Positions 44,566-57,000 of a stretch of DNA of 64,000 bases are shown here, in pieces (positions within the stretch are counted from its first letter, which is position 1; every line of letters begins with the position of its first letter). The DNA is taken from assembly GCA_000750105.3 (NCBI GenBank), contig JPHH03000037.1:62001-126000 (forward strand), written 5' to 3'. The position numbers were made by a program, and so were the translations under genes. The notes under the pieces are model-generated. The model saw only the letters and a program-made list of their open reading frames with translations. It made no database searches and was not told the DNA's origin. Origin of the DNA: Tolypocladium sp. Sup5 PDA-1 (lineage: Eukaryota; Ascomycota; Sordariomycetes; Hypocreales; Ophiocordycipitaceae).

Positions 44566-46321
44566 TTAGTCGTCCCGCACCCACCCCCTGCTCATCTCCA
44601 CGGCGCGCTCCCACTGCTTCCGCATCCTGGCCCTCTCCTCCTTGCCAAAGTTGGGCTCGAACACGGTCCTGCCGCTGGCGTTGAGGTCGTCGAGGTCGTC
44701 GAGGTCAGCCCACACGCCCGTCGCGAGGCCGGCGGCGATGGCGGCTCCGAGGGCGGTGGTCTCGCGCATGGTGGGGCGGTCGACACGGATCCCGCTGAGG
44801 TCGGCCTGGGTCTGCATGCAGAGCTCCGAGTTGGAGAGGCCGCCGTCGACGGCGAGCGACCCGAGCGTGTGGCCCGAGTCGGCGGCCATGGCGTCGAGGA
44901 TGGCGGCCGTCTGGTGGCAGGTTGCCTCGAGGGTGGCGCGGGCGATGTGGCCCTTTTGGGTGTGCGCTGTGATGCCGACTGCAGGATTGTTAGCGGGTGT
45001 GTTTGGGGGACACAAGAGACGTTGTACGCGAGCAAGCTTACAGAGTGTCCCCTTGGCGTCGTCGATCCAGTACGGCGCAAAGAGGCCGGAGAAGGCCGTG
45101 ACAAAGTACACTCCGCCATTGTCCGGGACGGACAGCGCCACTTCGTCAATGGCCTTGGAGTTCGCGATGAGACCCAGATTGTTCAGCAGAAACGTCACGC
45201 CAGAGCCTGCCACGGCGATGCTGCCCTCGAGCGCATACACGGGTTTCCTCCCGTTGCCAAAGTCGTACGCGACCGTAGCGAGCAGGCCGCTCTTGGAAAT
45301 GACGGGCTCGGTCCCCACGTTGTAGAGCAGGAAGCAGCCCGTGCCGTACGTGTTCTTCGCCTGGCCGGGGTTGAAGCCGCACTGGCCGACGAGGGCGGAC
45401 GACTGGTCGCCCAGACAGCCGGCGATGGGGATGCCCTTGAGGGGTCCACGGGCAAGCGCGCCAAAGGCCGTAGGGTGTGATGAGGGGACGATTTCTGGCA
45501 GCGACATCTTTGAGCGGTCGATTTGGAAGAAGGAGAGGAGAGCGTCGTCGTATTTGAGAGTCCGGAGGTTCATGAACATGGTCCGGCTCGCGTTCGTCGG
45601 GTCCGTGACGTAAATGGGACCGCCCTCCCTGTCGTTTCCACCGTTGAGGCGGTAAATCAACCACGTATCGATGGTTCCAAACGCCAGACGGCCCTCGTCG
45701 TAGGCGTTCTTGACTGATTCTACATTGCGAAGCAGCCACAGCAGCTTCACGCTAGACGGGTACGTGGACAGCGGCAATCCGCAGAGGTCCAGGAGCTTGT
45801 CGGCGCCATCGCGGGCTTTCAGTTCTCGGACAATGGACGACGTCCGGGTATCGGGCCAGACGACGGCGTTGTAGAGGGGCTCGCCGGTGTTCTTGTCCCA
45901 TAGGACGAGGGTCTCGCGCTGGTTGGTGAGGCCGACGGCGCGAACGTTGGCCGTGTCGTGGCCTTTGGCACGGAATTGCTCGGTCGCCTTTTCGATGCAC
46001 GTCTCGACTGTTTGCAAAAGCTCAAAGGGGTCATGCTCGTGCCATCTGAGGACGGGCCAGTTCTGTCAGCGCCAGGTCCCTACGGCTCTGTTGGTCAACC
46101 TACCCTGACTGCGGATGCTTGTTGTCGAAGCCCATCTGATGGCTGGCGACTGGCTCTCCCGCGGCATTGAAGATGATGAATCTTGTGGATGTGGTCCCCT
46201 GGTCGATACTGCCCACGAAGACGTTCTGTCTGTCTCCGTTGACGACGCGATCCGCGCCATTGACGACAGGTTCGCCATTGGCTTCCTCGGTCCGCCGCTT
46301 CGTCTCACGTGCGTCGCCCAT
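44566..46321 (-). CDS. GUT1: Glycerol kinase, 544 aa
   Basis: Exons are 46321-46104, 46045-45042 and 44978-44566. After a ~35-residue polar leader the protein reads FVGSIDQGTTSTRFIIF, the FGGY-kinase phosphate-binding loop. WHEHDPFELLQTV, GLTNQRETLVLWD, AVVWPDTRT, FGTIDTWLIYRL, GCLGDQSSALVGQ, KNTYGTGCFLLYN and LAVDGGLSNSELCMQ follow, all diagnostic of glycerol kinase. Reaction: glycerol plus ATP gives sn-glycerol-3-phosphate. Yeast Gut1 is longer because of insertions, and filamentous-fungal forms are near this size. The start at MGDARE is the ATG closest to the conserved domain. The frame is open further upstream, so a longer N-terminus is possible. Confidence 0.94.
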
Positions 46322-47422
46322 CTCGGTTCCCTCTGAGCAGGCCGTTGAAACGTTTCGGACCTGCGCGCAGAAGAGCGATTGCTTTCCCAGCGCCTCTATG
46401 ATAAACCGCACCCGCGGGAGATTGGTCCCTAGTAAACGGAGCCAAAACAGCGAAGACGCTGGGAAGAGGTTGAAGAAGGTGGCGAGACGCGAAAAGCTGG
46501 AGTAAAGCGGAGAAGAAGAGACGCGGGGGGTGAGATCCGGAGAGATAGACGAGCAATAGGGGAGGAGGAGAGAAGAGGCATGATCGGCGGGGGATAAGAT
46601 GATACGACTGCGGCCCTGGTTCACGAAGAGGCTTTGCAGGGCTCGTGCAGGTCAGGTCCCGCCGCTCCGGTCCATCGGCGCCGTCCAGCGGGCCACGGAA
46701 GCACGGGATGACGACTTTCGGCACATGTTCACGTGCAGCAAGGCTTTTTCAGCAGAGATTGATTGGTGGAGTATCTGCGGGGAGTGCTGGAGCGCCCATT
46801 TGGGGCGACCGGCGGTGCCTGGATTGGACCGTTTCCAGCTGGGACGTGCCCCGCTGCCCGGACTCGGTGTCGACTCGGGGTTTGACGCCGACGCACCTAC
46901 GGCGTTTCCCGGCTTCAACTTCGTAGATGTCGGAGACGTCGGAGGGCGGCAGACCTCCGGACGGTTTTATTCCCCAAGCCTGCCAAGGATTTACTGTTCA
47001 CCCGCTTCCTTCCTGAATCAGGCCGTGATCGATTGTTCCACGGAAGGAAGGAAGGTCCCAAATGACGGTGAACCGGCGGCGCATCACATCTTCAAACAAG
47101 AGCTGCCCTCGAAGAAATTTCTCCCACAATCATGGATGCGTGTTTTTGCCTCAGCTGTGGCGATCAGTGTGCCGCATCTTCCCGTCAATCCGAAACACGA
47201 CCTCCATTCTACAAAGCGAGGGAATTTCTCAACGTCCGCGTGCCCGTCAAGATTATACCCCGGAGCGAGACCGGCAGTGGGGCCTCTGGGACGAGCCCCC
47301 AGCGAAACCAGGTTGCGGTTGACAGGGTCAACGAGAGCCGTTTGCCAATGCAAGCCCAATTCTGGAAAGCCGGTTGCCGAGCATGTCGCTAACTCTAGCC
47401 GCAGTCAACCAGGATTCCAAAA
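46322..47422. other. Divergent intergenic region
   Basis: This 1.1 kb separates glycerol kinase from the acidic protein gene. The part near 46430-46620 is purine-rich on the plus strand, that is, a pyrimidine-rich leader of glycerol kinase. A CCAAT box lies at 46762-46766. No gene is convincing. Confidence 0.5.
46762..46766 (-). promoter_or_regulatory. CCAAT box upstream of glycerol kinase
   Basis: CCAAT followed by CAATC on the minus strand lies 441 bp upstream of the glycerol kinase ATG. It is a candidate HAP-complex site in a region shared by two divergent genes. Confidence 0.25.
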
Positions 47423-48409
47423 ATGAATGCGCACCAACCATATCACGCCTCCGACGCCCCGGGTGCCTCGACTGGGGCAGCTCCCACCCCTCCGATGTCC
47501 CAGGCATGGCAGTCAAGCAAGCGATGCCGAGAGGCTGGAGATGCATGCTCCTGGGACACGGAACAGCCGAGTGCGAAGCGAAGCGCAAGGTTTCATGATA
47601 CGCGCGGTGGCCGCGAGGCTCTTTCTGCCGCCGAGGCTTTCGACGAAGTCAACCACGGCCTACACTCCGTCGAGGACCTGCCACTCATAGACGACGTCTC
47701 CGAAATCTACGGCGATGCGGAACTGGATCAACTGTTCACAGCCCTCGATGGCTCGCAGAAACCTGCGTATCCTCAGATGTCAATCGACGATGTGCTTGAT
47801 GAGGCACTGTTTTTGGATGACCTGGATGTCGAATTCACACCACACGAACCACGCAAAGGCACGCCGCTTGATGCCAGAGTTCAACAGCCACCCTCGAGTG
47901 TCCTGAGAGCCCTTGATTGCGCTTCCAGATCGGCTGACGAATTCGATCGGAATTTGCAGCACTCGTCACAGCAGACAAGCTCAACCCTTGCTGCAGTTGG
48001 CGACCGCGAGCCGTCGCTTCTTACTCAAGAGGAAGACTGGGAAGACGTTCGACGAAACGCACAGCATCTGGCCAATGATCCGACTCCGGCAGAACCCGGC
48101 CATGCCAGACAGGAACAGCCCGCCTCCGCTAAAAGAGTAGACTGCACAATCATGCCAACCCCAGCGGCATCCGCATCCACCCAACACGGGGGCAACATGA
48201 TGTTCAAGGCATTCAAGACCTTTTTCCATCTCGACGAGATGCTTGATGCAAAGGTTCAAATGTTTAAAAACCAGCCGAAAATGGTCTTTGACTTGTTTGC
48301 TCGGGTACTCTACTCGAGCCGGGAGAACTTTGTCAAAAAGCAATACTTTCAGTTCCGCGACCTCTTCAAGGAGACACCGCCGTACCTCAGTGGAGCGCTC
48401 CTCAGCTAG
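47423..48409 (+). CDS. Acidic hypothetical protein with conserved-looking C-terminus, 328 aa
   Basis: This is one exon, starting at an ATG with A at -3 (AAAATGAATG). Residues 1-240 are polar, acidic and probably disordered, with short acidic motifs (SVEDLPLIDDVSEI, SIDDVLDEALFLDDLDVEF). The last ~70 residues change character sharply to an amphipathic helical block (FKAFKTFFHLDEMLDAK, PKMVFDLFARVLYSS, FVKKQYFQFRDLF). That looks like a small conserved interaction domain at the very C-terminus. No catalytic motif, zinc site or membrane helix is visible, and I do not recognise the family. The disordered-acidic plus helical-tail plan would suit a transcription or chromatin adaptor, but this is only a guess from composition. 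Confidence 0.65.
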   Translation: MNAHQPYHASDAPGASTGAAPTPPMSQAWQSSKRCREAGDACSWDTEQPSAKRSARFHDTRGGREALSAAEAFDEVNHGLHSVEDLPLIDDVSEIYGDAELDQLFTALDGSQKPAYPQMSIDDVLDEALFLDDLDVEFTPHEPRKGTPLDARVQQPPSSVLRALDCASRSADEFDRNLQHSSQQTSSTLAAVGDREPSLLTQEEDWEDVRRNAQHLANDPTPAEPGHARQEQPASAKRVDCTIMPTPAASASTQHGGNMMFKAFKTFFHLDEMLDAKVQMFKNQPKMVFDLFARVLYSSRENFVKKQYFQFRDLFKETPPYLSGALLS

Positions 48410-48955
48410 GAGCTGGATGGGCCCGTTGATCTTGCAGCTCGGGAGTTCCTGAATCCCCAGCAAACCGGGGCAAAATGCCACTGCCGATGCAAGCTGAGAG
48501 CGGATTCGCGTTCCCAACTTGGATGGACCATTCTTGTGCTCGAGATAAGGCCATTATCATGGAAGGAGATTCAGCGAGTCATGGATCACTTGGGCAGAAG
48601 TGACTTGGACGACCCCGTGTTGTGTTCGACGATCTGAGGAGCTGGTTGTGACGAGGAGACGTGATATCAATGAACATGGCATAATGTCGACGTCGGAGCC
48701 CGATGCGAAGATGACTCGTGGTAGCATGAGCTATGAGAAGATGGCTTGACGAAAGCATCAAACGGCGGTCCTCATTCTTCGTAGATCTTCAATGTGTCGA
48801 GTATTTTCATCCAGCTATGCTCTGTATCCAAGACTCCGTCTTCTTTATGTGTCTAGTACTCGCTCCCTGCAACCGAAGCGCACACGCAGGATTCATGTTG
48901 TAGAGATGCGTCTAAATTGCCCTCTCATCACAGCCTTTACTTCTTTCTTCTACAC
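48410..48955. other. Intergenic region between convergent genes
   Basis: These 546 bp hold two 3' flanks. No gene, repeat or RNA is seen. Confidence 0.5.
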
Positions 48956-49764
48956 TTACGCCTTGATCTTCAAGTTCGGGATGATACGCCGCTGCGTCGC
49001 AATCCGCAGCTCGCGCTGCTCCAGGGCCGAGGGCGGTTTCTGGGTGAGCTGCCGGCGGCGCCAGCTCTCCTCGGTCTCGACAACGTCGGCGTCCTCGTCG
49101 GCGCCAGTTGGGTCGGCAAAGTGGTACGAGCGGTACTCGCAGTTGTCCCAGCCGGTGGCTGCGGTGTTTGATATCAGCAGGCTTCAAGGGGCACAGCGGA
49201 GTAGGCTGTGGGCAAGGGGGCAGGCTTACCGTCGCCGCCGGGAATGCCCTGCCAGTCGTCGGTGAGAAAGTGCAGGAAGCCGCCGTGAGAGACTGCGACG
49301 ACGTGATGGTCACCATTACCCGCGATTTCCCTCAGCGCCCTCCTCGACTCCTTTGCGCGCGCCGTCAGCGCCTCCAGCGTCGGCTCAAAGACGCTGCCCT
49401 CGCCCTTCTCCGTCCACCCCGCCGACACGCGCGTCCAGTCGACCTTGTCGCCAAACTCGCCCCTCAGCCGCTGCGGGCTGGAGCCCGTGTCGCACGGCGC
49501 GTCCGACACCTCCTGCAGGACGTCGAGCGCCGTGAGCGGGTACAGCGCGGGGGTGCCAAACGCCGCGACGGCCGTGTTGAGCGTGCGGCGCAGCGGCGAG
49601 GCCACGAGGTGCGTGACGCGCGCGTGGTGCGGGAAGGAGGCGCGCAGGGCGGCGCATTGCTGCTCGCCGAGGGGGGTCAGGTCCGGGTCTTGGATGGACT
49701 CGTTTTCGACGGAGAGGTTGTGGACGCCCTGCGCGTGGCGGACGAGGTGGATTGTCGGGGCCAT
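48956..49764 (-). CDS. Histidine-phosphatase (phosphoglycerate mutase-like) protein, 245 aa
   Basis: Exons are 49764-49230 and 49158-48956, with a 71-nt intron. The N-terminus MAPTIHLVRHAQGVHN carries the phospho-acceptor His10 in an RHA variant of the usual RHG motif. DLTPLGEQQ, HLVASPLRRTLNTA and a later VVAVSHGGFLHFL (second catalytic His) complete the branch 1 signature. The second exon adds a C-terminal arm (GWDNCEYRSY, then a basic RIIPNLKIKA end). Proteins of this group in fungi are small-molecule or protein phosphatases rather than true glycolytic mutases. The substrate is unknown. The start is unambiguous because the motif begins at residue 8. Confidence 0.88.
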
Positions 49765-50620
49765 TCTCGAGTGCGAGTGAGTGATACGAGTGAGGCCTTG
49801 GCTTGCAGCGCTCCGCTTCTAGTGTGCGTCAAGAGAAACGGTTGAGTGATGTCCGGTATCCAAACAAAATGAGCAGAGACGGGGCTTTTCAGCAATTCCC
49901 CTCCGCTACTCCAGGTTATTAACCCCGGCCATCGTGAGAAATCTCTCGGCGTCGCCACAATGACTCAGGCGGGTCCGGGTCTCCCTGCTCCGGCCCCGCC
50001 GTCGCGGCCGCGCGGAGCTGCCCTCCTAGGAACGTTCCCCTTTTCGCCGTCCATCGTGCCCCGTTCCTCGGCAGCGATTGGCCCCGCGCTCCGATGTAGG
50101 ACGCACCATCTTGGCCGAACGCGCGTGTGCTTCGCATTGTGTCTCGTCTGCTCATGGTCCTGCGGACTGCTTACGGGCCCAGGTCTGGGCGTAGTTGCCG
50201 CGACTGTAAGAGTGCCGATCGGGCTCTTGCATCCCGCCTCCGTGAGAGGAATGGGCATGAACATGTGCAATCACGGCTTCACAGAGCACGAGGGTATATG
50301 ACATTGGTCATATTGAGAGCCTGGCTGGTGACAGCCTCCGTGCCATCTACCACGTTGCCCATACTCGCCATCTCCGCCTCCCAAGCCCAGCGGCCGGTCC
50401 AGGCGTCAGAGGCCAGTCTCTCCACCAAACCATGACCACACAACTGGCGCAATTTTGGTATCATCAAAGATTGCAGCAGCCCGTTGTCCCCGTGCTTGGC
50501 TAAACGTACTTCGGATACCATACACATCATTCTCAAAGGCTAGGGGAATATATATCACGCAAACCAACGCCGTCGTCTCCAAGACCCCCAACCCACCAAA
50601 ACGAGCAGAGCAATGCCTTA
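49765..50620. other. Intergenic region upstream of the phosphatase gene
   Basis: These 856 bp contain the phosphatase promoter (with a CCAAT box at 50077-50081) and the 3' flank of VPS27. No gene is convincing. Confidence 0.5.
50077..50081 (-). promoter_or_regulatory. CCAAT box upstream of the phosphatase gene
   Basis: CCAATCGC reads on the minus strand 313 bp upstream of the phosphatase ATG. It is a candidate HAP-complex site, unproven. Confidence 0.25.
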
Positions 50621-53041
50621 CTAGAGCTCGATCAAAGCCTCTTCCGCCACGGGCTTCTTTATCGGATCATTCTGGGGCACCGAAGGGAACGAGTCCTGAG
50701 TGTAGCCCGTGTACGCCCACGATTGAGGTGCCGCCGGTGGCTGTTGGGGCACTTGCTGTGGTGCCGGCTGCTGCGGTACAGACGCTTGCCAGTACGGCGG
50801 TTGCTGCTGCGGAGGAGCCTGCTGCTGAGCTTGTTGCGGCGGAGGAGCCTGCTGGAACTGCGGCGGCTGTTGGGTGGGTTGAGAGGGTTGTGACGGCTGC
50901 ACGGGCTGGGCATGGGCTTGCATCGGCGTCGGTTGTGACGGAGTCGCAGGCACAGACTGGTACTGCATCTGCTGAAGATTGGGATACGGCGAAGCATTAG
51001 CATCCGGAGCAGAACCAGGTGCCGACGGCCCCGAGGGAGACTGGACAGAGGACGGGGGATTAAAGTAGTAGGACCCACGGCGGTCCGCCGAAGGGGACAC
51101 GTTCCGTTGCCGAGGCGTCTGCATCCTCTGCGTTGCGTCAACGGGAGGCTGCTGCTGATACGGGTCTTGCGGTCCCGAAGGCGCTCCAGCCTGCCATGCA
51201 TCACTCCTCTGTGCTTGCTGTTGTGGTGGGATCTGGCCTGGGTGAGGCGCTGGACCTGGTCCGTACGAGGCAAACTGAGGTTGCGGGGTCGGCTGCGAAG
51301 GCTGCTGGTAAGGCTGGGCGGGATGCACTTGGAAGTTGGCGGGTTGTTGGCCCGTGTAGAAGCTTTCAACACCAGCGGTGTTGCCATGCGCCTGCGCAGG
51401 TATCGAGGGATAGGGTCCGGACGGCTGGCGCGGTGGTGGAAGATTGTAGCCGCCAAGACTTTGCTGGCTATATGCCTTTGATAGCCGCTCCTCCAGCATG
51501 CGATCGTAGTATCGGACCACGGTCGACAGCTTGGCATGGAGGTCCAGCAGGGTATCTGGATGTCTGTCAGCAACTGTGACGATGATGAAGATTCAGAGGC
51601 GCTTACCATGCTTGCTCATGGTCTCTCCGTATGTCCGCGCCAGTTTCGGGCGCAGTGTCCCGATGCTGTCGTAGAGCTCCTGGATCTGGGGTTCTCTCAG
51701 AATGGTGCCGGGGGGCTGCGTCTGGAGACGGTCGACCAAGGTGGCGAAGAGGTTGATATTCTCCGCTTCCACGGGCGTCAGCTCGTAATCGTTCTTGGGC
51801 AGAACAAAGTTGGTCGTGGTCGAGCTGGCCGACGTATGCGACGTCTGTTCCTTCAACGCGGCGGCGTGCTTCTTCTTCTGCTCCTCCATGTCCGCCAGGG
51901 ACGCTTCGATGGCGGCCTTCAAGTCGGCGTCCTCCTCTTCCGCCTGCTTTGTCGCCGCAGCGTTGCCGCTCGGCTTGGTTCCGTTGGTGACTGGCTCCGC
52001 ATGGCCGCGCGACGAGCCCTTGACCTCTTCCAAGCTCATGGCGAGTGCCTTTTTCAAATCCTCGTCAAATCCATCGTCGACGCGCGCGTTCCGAGGCTGC
52101 ATGGCGGATGTGCTGCGGGTCTTGTGGGGATACGTAGGAGATCGGTCGAGAGAGGGGGCACCGAGTTCCTTGTAGCCTTTGCCGGTGAGCTTGGCGTAGC
52201 ACCCGTCGTCTACTCGAACGGGTGTGAGGATGCCCAGGTGCGGCAGGGGAACCGTCTTGCTCGAGCACTGCTGGTCGAAGCAGTTGCCGCAGTTTCGGCA
52301 GTGGTGTTTTCGGTTCGTAAAGGTGAACGGGGTACGGCATCGCATACAGACGTCAGAGTCCGCCCATTCCGGGGGCTACCAGCCACAGCCATGTCAGTGG
52401 TTTGTCTTGCGGAGTGCGAGCGATGGCTGCTTACCGCGCTGCTGTCAATCATGCTGCTTGCTACCGTAACCCGGGGCGGGAACTGGTGGCCTTCTCGCTG
52501 CAACGTCCTGTATACCTCTGCGATGTACGAGAGATCGTGTCTCCCCTCAGTCGCACCGGCCCAGGATTGTATAAGCTCGAGGATCTTGGACCTCACTTCC
52601 GCATTGACGGCCACGGGGCCAACGGCTTGCAGGAGCGACACCAGGTTGTCCATGAACTCGCGAGAGGCAATCTCGGCTAAGAAGTGCGATCCGCCGTTCT
52701 TGACGCACGTATCGGTGAGCTGCATCGGTCAGGTTAGAGCTATGGGCTGCAATGGATCTGCGAGCTGGGGGCATCGTACGTTCAAGGCACTGAGCTGCGT
52801 GTTGGGATTCTTGTTGCCGATGCGTCGCTTGAGGGATCGCATGGCCTCCTTGGGAGCCACCGTTTTGGACCTGATGACATCGGAGATTTCGAGATTCAAG
52901 GCAATATCCTCTCTGATTCCGCGTTAGCCATCGGGAGCGGGGGGATCGCGGCGCGGGCGCTTCGTACAGGCTGCTGCTCGTGGCCTTTTCGACCTGTTCG
53001 TCCAGGGCCGAGTTAGCCGAAGACGACCACCAGCTCATCAT
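50621..53041 (-). CDS. VPS27: Vps27, ESCRT-0 ubiquitin-sorting receptor, 731 aa
   Basis: Exons are 53041-52968, 52912-52780, 52719-52435, 52375-51607 and 51555-50621. Domain order is as in Vps27. A VHS domain covers about residues 8-150 (LDEQVEKATSSSL, IALNLEISDVIRS, LTDTCVKNGGSHF). A FYVE zinc finger covers 165-228, with WADSD, RKHHCRNCG and the paired cysteines. Two ubiquitin-interacting motifs lie at about 266-282 (DEDLKKALAMSLEE) and 312-328 (DADLKAAIEASLAD). A GAT-like helical region lies near 350-450, followed by a long Pro/Gln-rich tail. Known role: it binds PtdIns3P and ubiquitinated cargo on endosomes and starts multivesicular-body sorting by recruiting ESCRT-I. Two adjacent ATGs (MM) begin the frame. 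It is head to head with a Doa4-type deubiquitinase. Confidence 0.95.
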
Positions 53042-54086
53042 CTCGACGGATGCGAACTTGAGTCGCGGGGAGGCGAGGCGGCGAGAGGCAAACGAGGGTA
53101 CGCGGTCGACGACGGCGACGGGCCAGCGTCTGCAGCAACAAGAGATGCCGACGTCGACAGCTGGGAGATGGAAGAACCTTTGGCGGATGCAGGTGCAAGT
53201 GCAGAGGCGGAGACGGGGTGGTGCCAGAAGATGGTTTGTTGTCGCGGCGACAAACTCAAGTTGATGGAAGCCTCGCTGGCAGGCGATGAGGTAAGGGAGG
53301 CGTCGCCTCAGCTTCGTCCGCAGCGGCTGGAGGTGTTGCGTCAGTCCAGTGGAGACGGCGGCGAGGCAGCGACCTGGCAGGGGTCGGGTGGCTGGTGGCC
53401 GGTGGCTGGTGGAATAGCTGGGCCAGAAGGGCCTCCATCCACTGGAGATGCCTCTGGGCCCCCCGCCCTCAGCGCCCAGCCTTGGCCTCACAGCGCTGGG
53501 CGATGACGACGGCGCTGTGGCTCGGGACGTGCTGTGGCGCTCGGTACGGGGTACTGACGCTGCCCGCACGGTACCTGGCCAAGGGCCCAGCTCCAGCGGC
53601 GAGAAGGGTAGCGCTTCAGCGTGTGCTGGTACCCAGCCGTGACACATGGCCACAGTTCCGCTGGGCATCCGCGTTGCAACCGCCCCTCCGCTTCAACTCC
53701 ATCAAAGGCCGATACCGACACCTACAGCCACACCACATAGATTCCTTTGTTGTTTTGCGGCGCTCCCAGCAATCGAACAAAGACGCTTCCGACGCCACAA
53801 AGCCGAGCACTGTTTTCATCTTTCCCAGGATGCGCCGCGCGCCGTCGAGCAGCCAGGACTCCGTCTCCTTACCGCCCTCGAACTAGATAACCTCCCATCG
53901 TCGCCCGAGCCCAGTCCTCGCGCGTCAACTCCTCCGCGCGCCGCCTCTCCCCTTTGCTCGAAATAGCGCGCGGTCACCGTCCCTGGTTGAGATATGAGCC
54001 GCATCCCCGACGATACATCGCGTCGATAGCTCCCGCGGTGCCTTCCGGCGCGGCGCCGGGTCTAGCAGCGACCGCGGCCGTTCACC
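53042..54086. other. Bidirectional promoter region of VPS27 and the ubiquitin protease
   Basis: These 1,045 bp lie between two divergent start codons. Short open frames on both strands lack domains. The stretch 53640-53990 is C/T-rich and probably the leader of the protease mRNA. Confidence 0.55.
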
Positions 54087-57000
54087 ATGGCCGCCAACGC
54101 CAGGTATAGCCTCCCGCCGGGTTACGACGGCAAGAATGGAGGCACTGGCCGGCCGGGGGCGGCGCCTCTTCCGCACATAGAGGACCTGCTCGCCATACCG
54201 AAAGACGTCGACCCGAACCAGTCGATAAAGCGGCTGCTCGACGTCGCGGAGACGTCGTTTCGACAATCCGAGATGAGTCGCGATTTCAACAGACCTGCGC
54301 TGGCACTAAAGGAGTATATCCGGGCGTACATTATCGCTGTGCAGATAATCTCAAATCACAAGGACTACCCGGCCCTGAGGAATGCCCAGGGAGACTCTGC
54401 CAGGGCGCATGGTGCGCTCCTGAAGCGGATATCTCTGCAGAGCGAGGTGTATGAGAAGATCAAGCGCGACATCATCGAGGATAACAAGAAGACCGGGGTG
54501 CAGCCGACGGCGAGACGGCCCGAGCCATCAGCAGCAGCAAAGACGAACGGGCACTCTGCCAGGCCGCAGTCGTCCTCTTCCGCCGACGGCGCGGCGGGCC
54601 CCTCGAAGACGCAACCTACAGCCAACGGCCACGCACAGCCGCCCGTGAACGGCTCTGCGGGGAAGACAAAGCCAGCGGTGCACCCAAAACCCCAGTCCCT
54701 GCACGGGAATGCCATACAGCACGGCCACGCGCGTGCTGCGTCGACCAACAATGCCACACTGGACCTGGCCGCTCGATTTGCCAACCTCCGGGGCCCGCAG
54801 GCCTCGCCGGGGCAAGACCCTCGTATCAAGACTTATGCCATCCCGACCCAGAAGCCATCTGGGCCGCGAGACATGCCTGGACTCCAGGGGCTCAATATCA
54901 ACACAGACGCCGCAGCGTCGGCTCTGCCCAAGATGCCCGACGCCATCTACAGCCCTGCTCGAGGAAGCGTGTCCGGGGAGGCTGCGAGGCTGCCAACGAG
55001 CACTCCGCGAGGGCTATTCACTCGCACCGGCTCATCCGCGTCTATGGCTGGCACGCCGAGCATATCGCAGCAGCAGAGCAACGAGTACTTCCCACCAGTT
55101 CCATCTCCCGTGCCCGAAGAAACCGAGCACCGGGTCAGGGTCCCCGAGGGGGACAGCGTCACGCCCGAGCAGCTGTACGAAGCCATGAAGGGGAGGGGAT
55201 CTATCCTGCTCATCGACATCCGATCCCGCGACGAATTTGACGAAGGCCACATCATGTCGTCGTCCATCATCTGCATCGAACCGAGCATCCTCCTCAGGGA
55301 CAATATCTCGTCGGAGGAGATATCAGAGAGCATGGTCCTCTCCCCACATCAAGAACTACCGCTGTTCGAGAAGCGCGACAGGTATGACCTGGTGGTGTTT
55401 TACGACCAAAGCTCGGACCGAATCGCCGAGTCCCCAAAGAACTCTGACCAGCTGGTGGTGGTATCGCTGCATCGTGCCTTGGTACATCTCAACTATGGCC
55501 GAGACCTGAGGAGCTCCCCGAAGATTTTACGAGGGGGTCTGGACGCGTGGGTGGATCTCATGGGACCCCGTGCCTTGCAGTCAACGGCTACTGCATCCCC
55601 CGACTCTGCTCGAGCCCAGAGGCGACATGGCGTAATACAGCGGAGAGGGTCGAAATACATTGTCACGTCCTTGCAGCCCGCCGACGTAAAGGCGTGGCAG
55701 AGCACGTTGGAAAAGGACGCCCAACAGACTGCCACACGGCCGAGCTTCCCTCGCACCGGCGAGGAGTTCCTGAGGTCCCCCCCGGTACCCACGAAACAGC
55801 AGTCTATGACTTCCCCCGTGGTGACTGACGAGGGGCGCAGGCATGCCTTGACACACAAGTTTGACTCCCCAACCCAGCTCCCTGCACCGCCGGCGCGCCC
55901 CCGGGCCGCCGTGCAGCGGCCTAGCCACAGCGGCCTGTCTCAAGCAGATGATGCCGGCGAGTCTTACAGCGAGTCCGGCGGCTCCGTGCAGAGAACGGCG
56001 GGGCGCAGCAAGAAAGTCGTCGAGCAAGTCCCTGGAGGCGTGGCAAAGATATTTACCGGGCTGAACAACCCTCGAAACTGGTGCTACGCGAACAGCACGC
56101 TGCAGTCGCTTCTCGCGTCCCCGGAATTCGGGAGAGAGCTGGCAGACTCTGAGTGGATGACCAAGTACAGGGTTCCTCGGAAAAACGAGGAGAAGATTGA
56201 CCCGCCCCAACTTATGATTCGGATCATCTCGAATCTCTTCCACTGGATGAGCACTGGCAAGTTCGAGACTATGAAAGCCCAGACCCTCATGGTAAGGTGC
56301 GCCCGAGACAGGACCGGTGGCCAGTGACGCTCATGACAACTTCTAGGAATATTCCCGACACCTCTGCAGGTCTAGCGACGTATCGTCGCAGTTTGGGGGA
56401 GCAGAACAGCAGGACGCGCAAGAGTTCATGTCGTTTGTCACGGAGCAGCTTCACGACGAGACGAATCCTCGTCGCGACCAAACGGGCTCGGTAAAGCAGC
56501 CGACCACAAAGGGGAGGCCGCTGATCCAAGCCGCCGTGGAGTATTGGCGAAATCACACGGAGCTCAACCAGTCCATCATCGACCGCTACTGGCGAGGCCT
56601 CGACTTATCCACCGTAAAGTGCATGCACTGCAACACGAGCACGCACACGTTTTCGCCCTTCACTTGGTTCCCCGTCAGCGTCGGCCCGGGCCGGGACATT
56701 CCGCTTTCGGAGGCCCTCAGGAAAGACGCCGCGGGCAGCATCTTGGAAGACTTTGCATGCGACCACTGCAAGGGGAGGCAAAAGGCCATGCAGTCGACGT
56801 CATTTGCCCGAATGCCCCCCCTGCTGTGCATCGGCTTCCGGCGCTTCAATTTTGACAAGGAAAGAGGAGTTGTCTCGAAATCCAACGCGGCCATCTCCTG
56901 GGACTTCAACGACTGTGACTTTTCCCCTTACTGCCTCAACTCGCCCGAGCGACACCCGGACGCTGATAAGGCGTTTCGCGGGCCGTTCCGGTACGAGTGC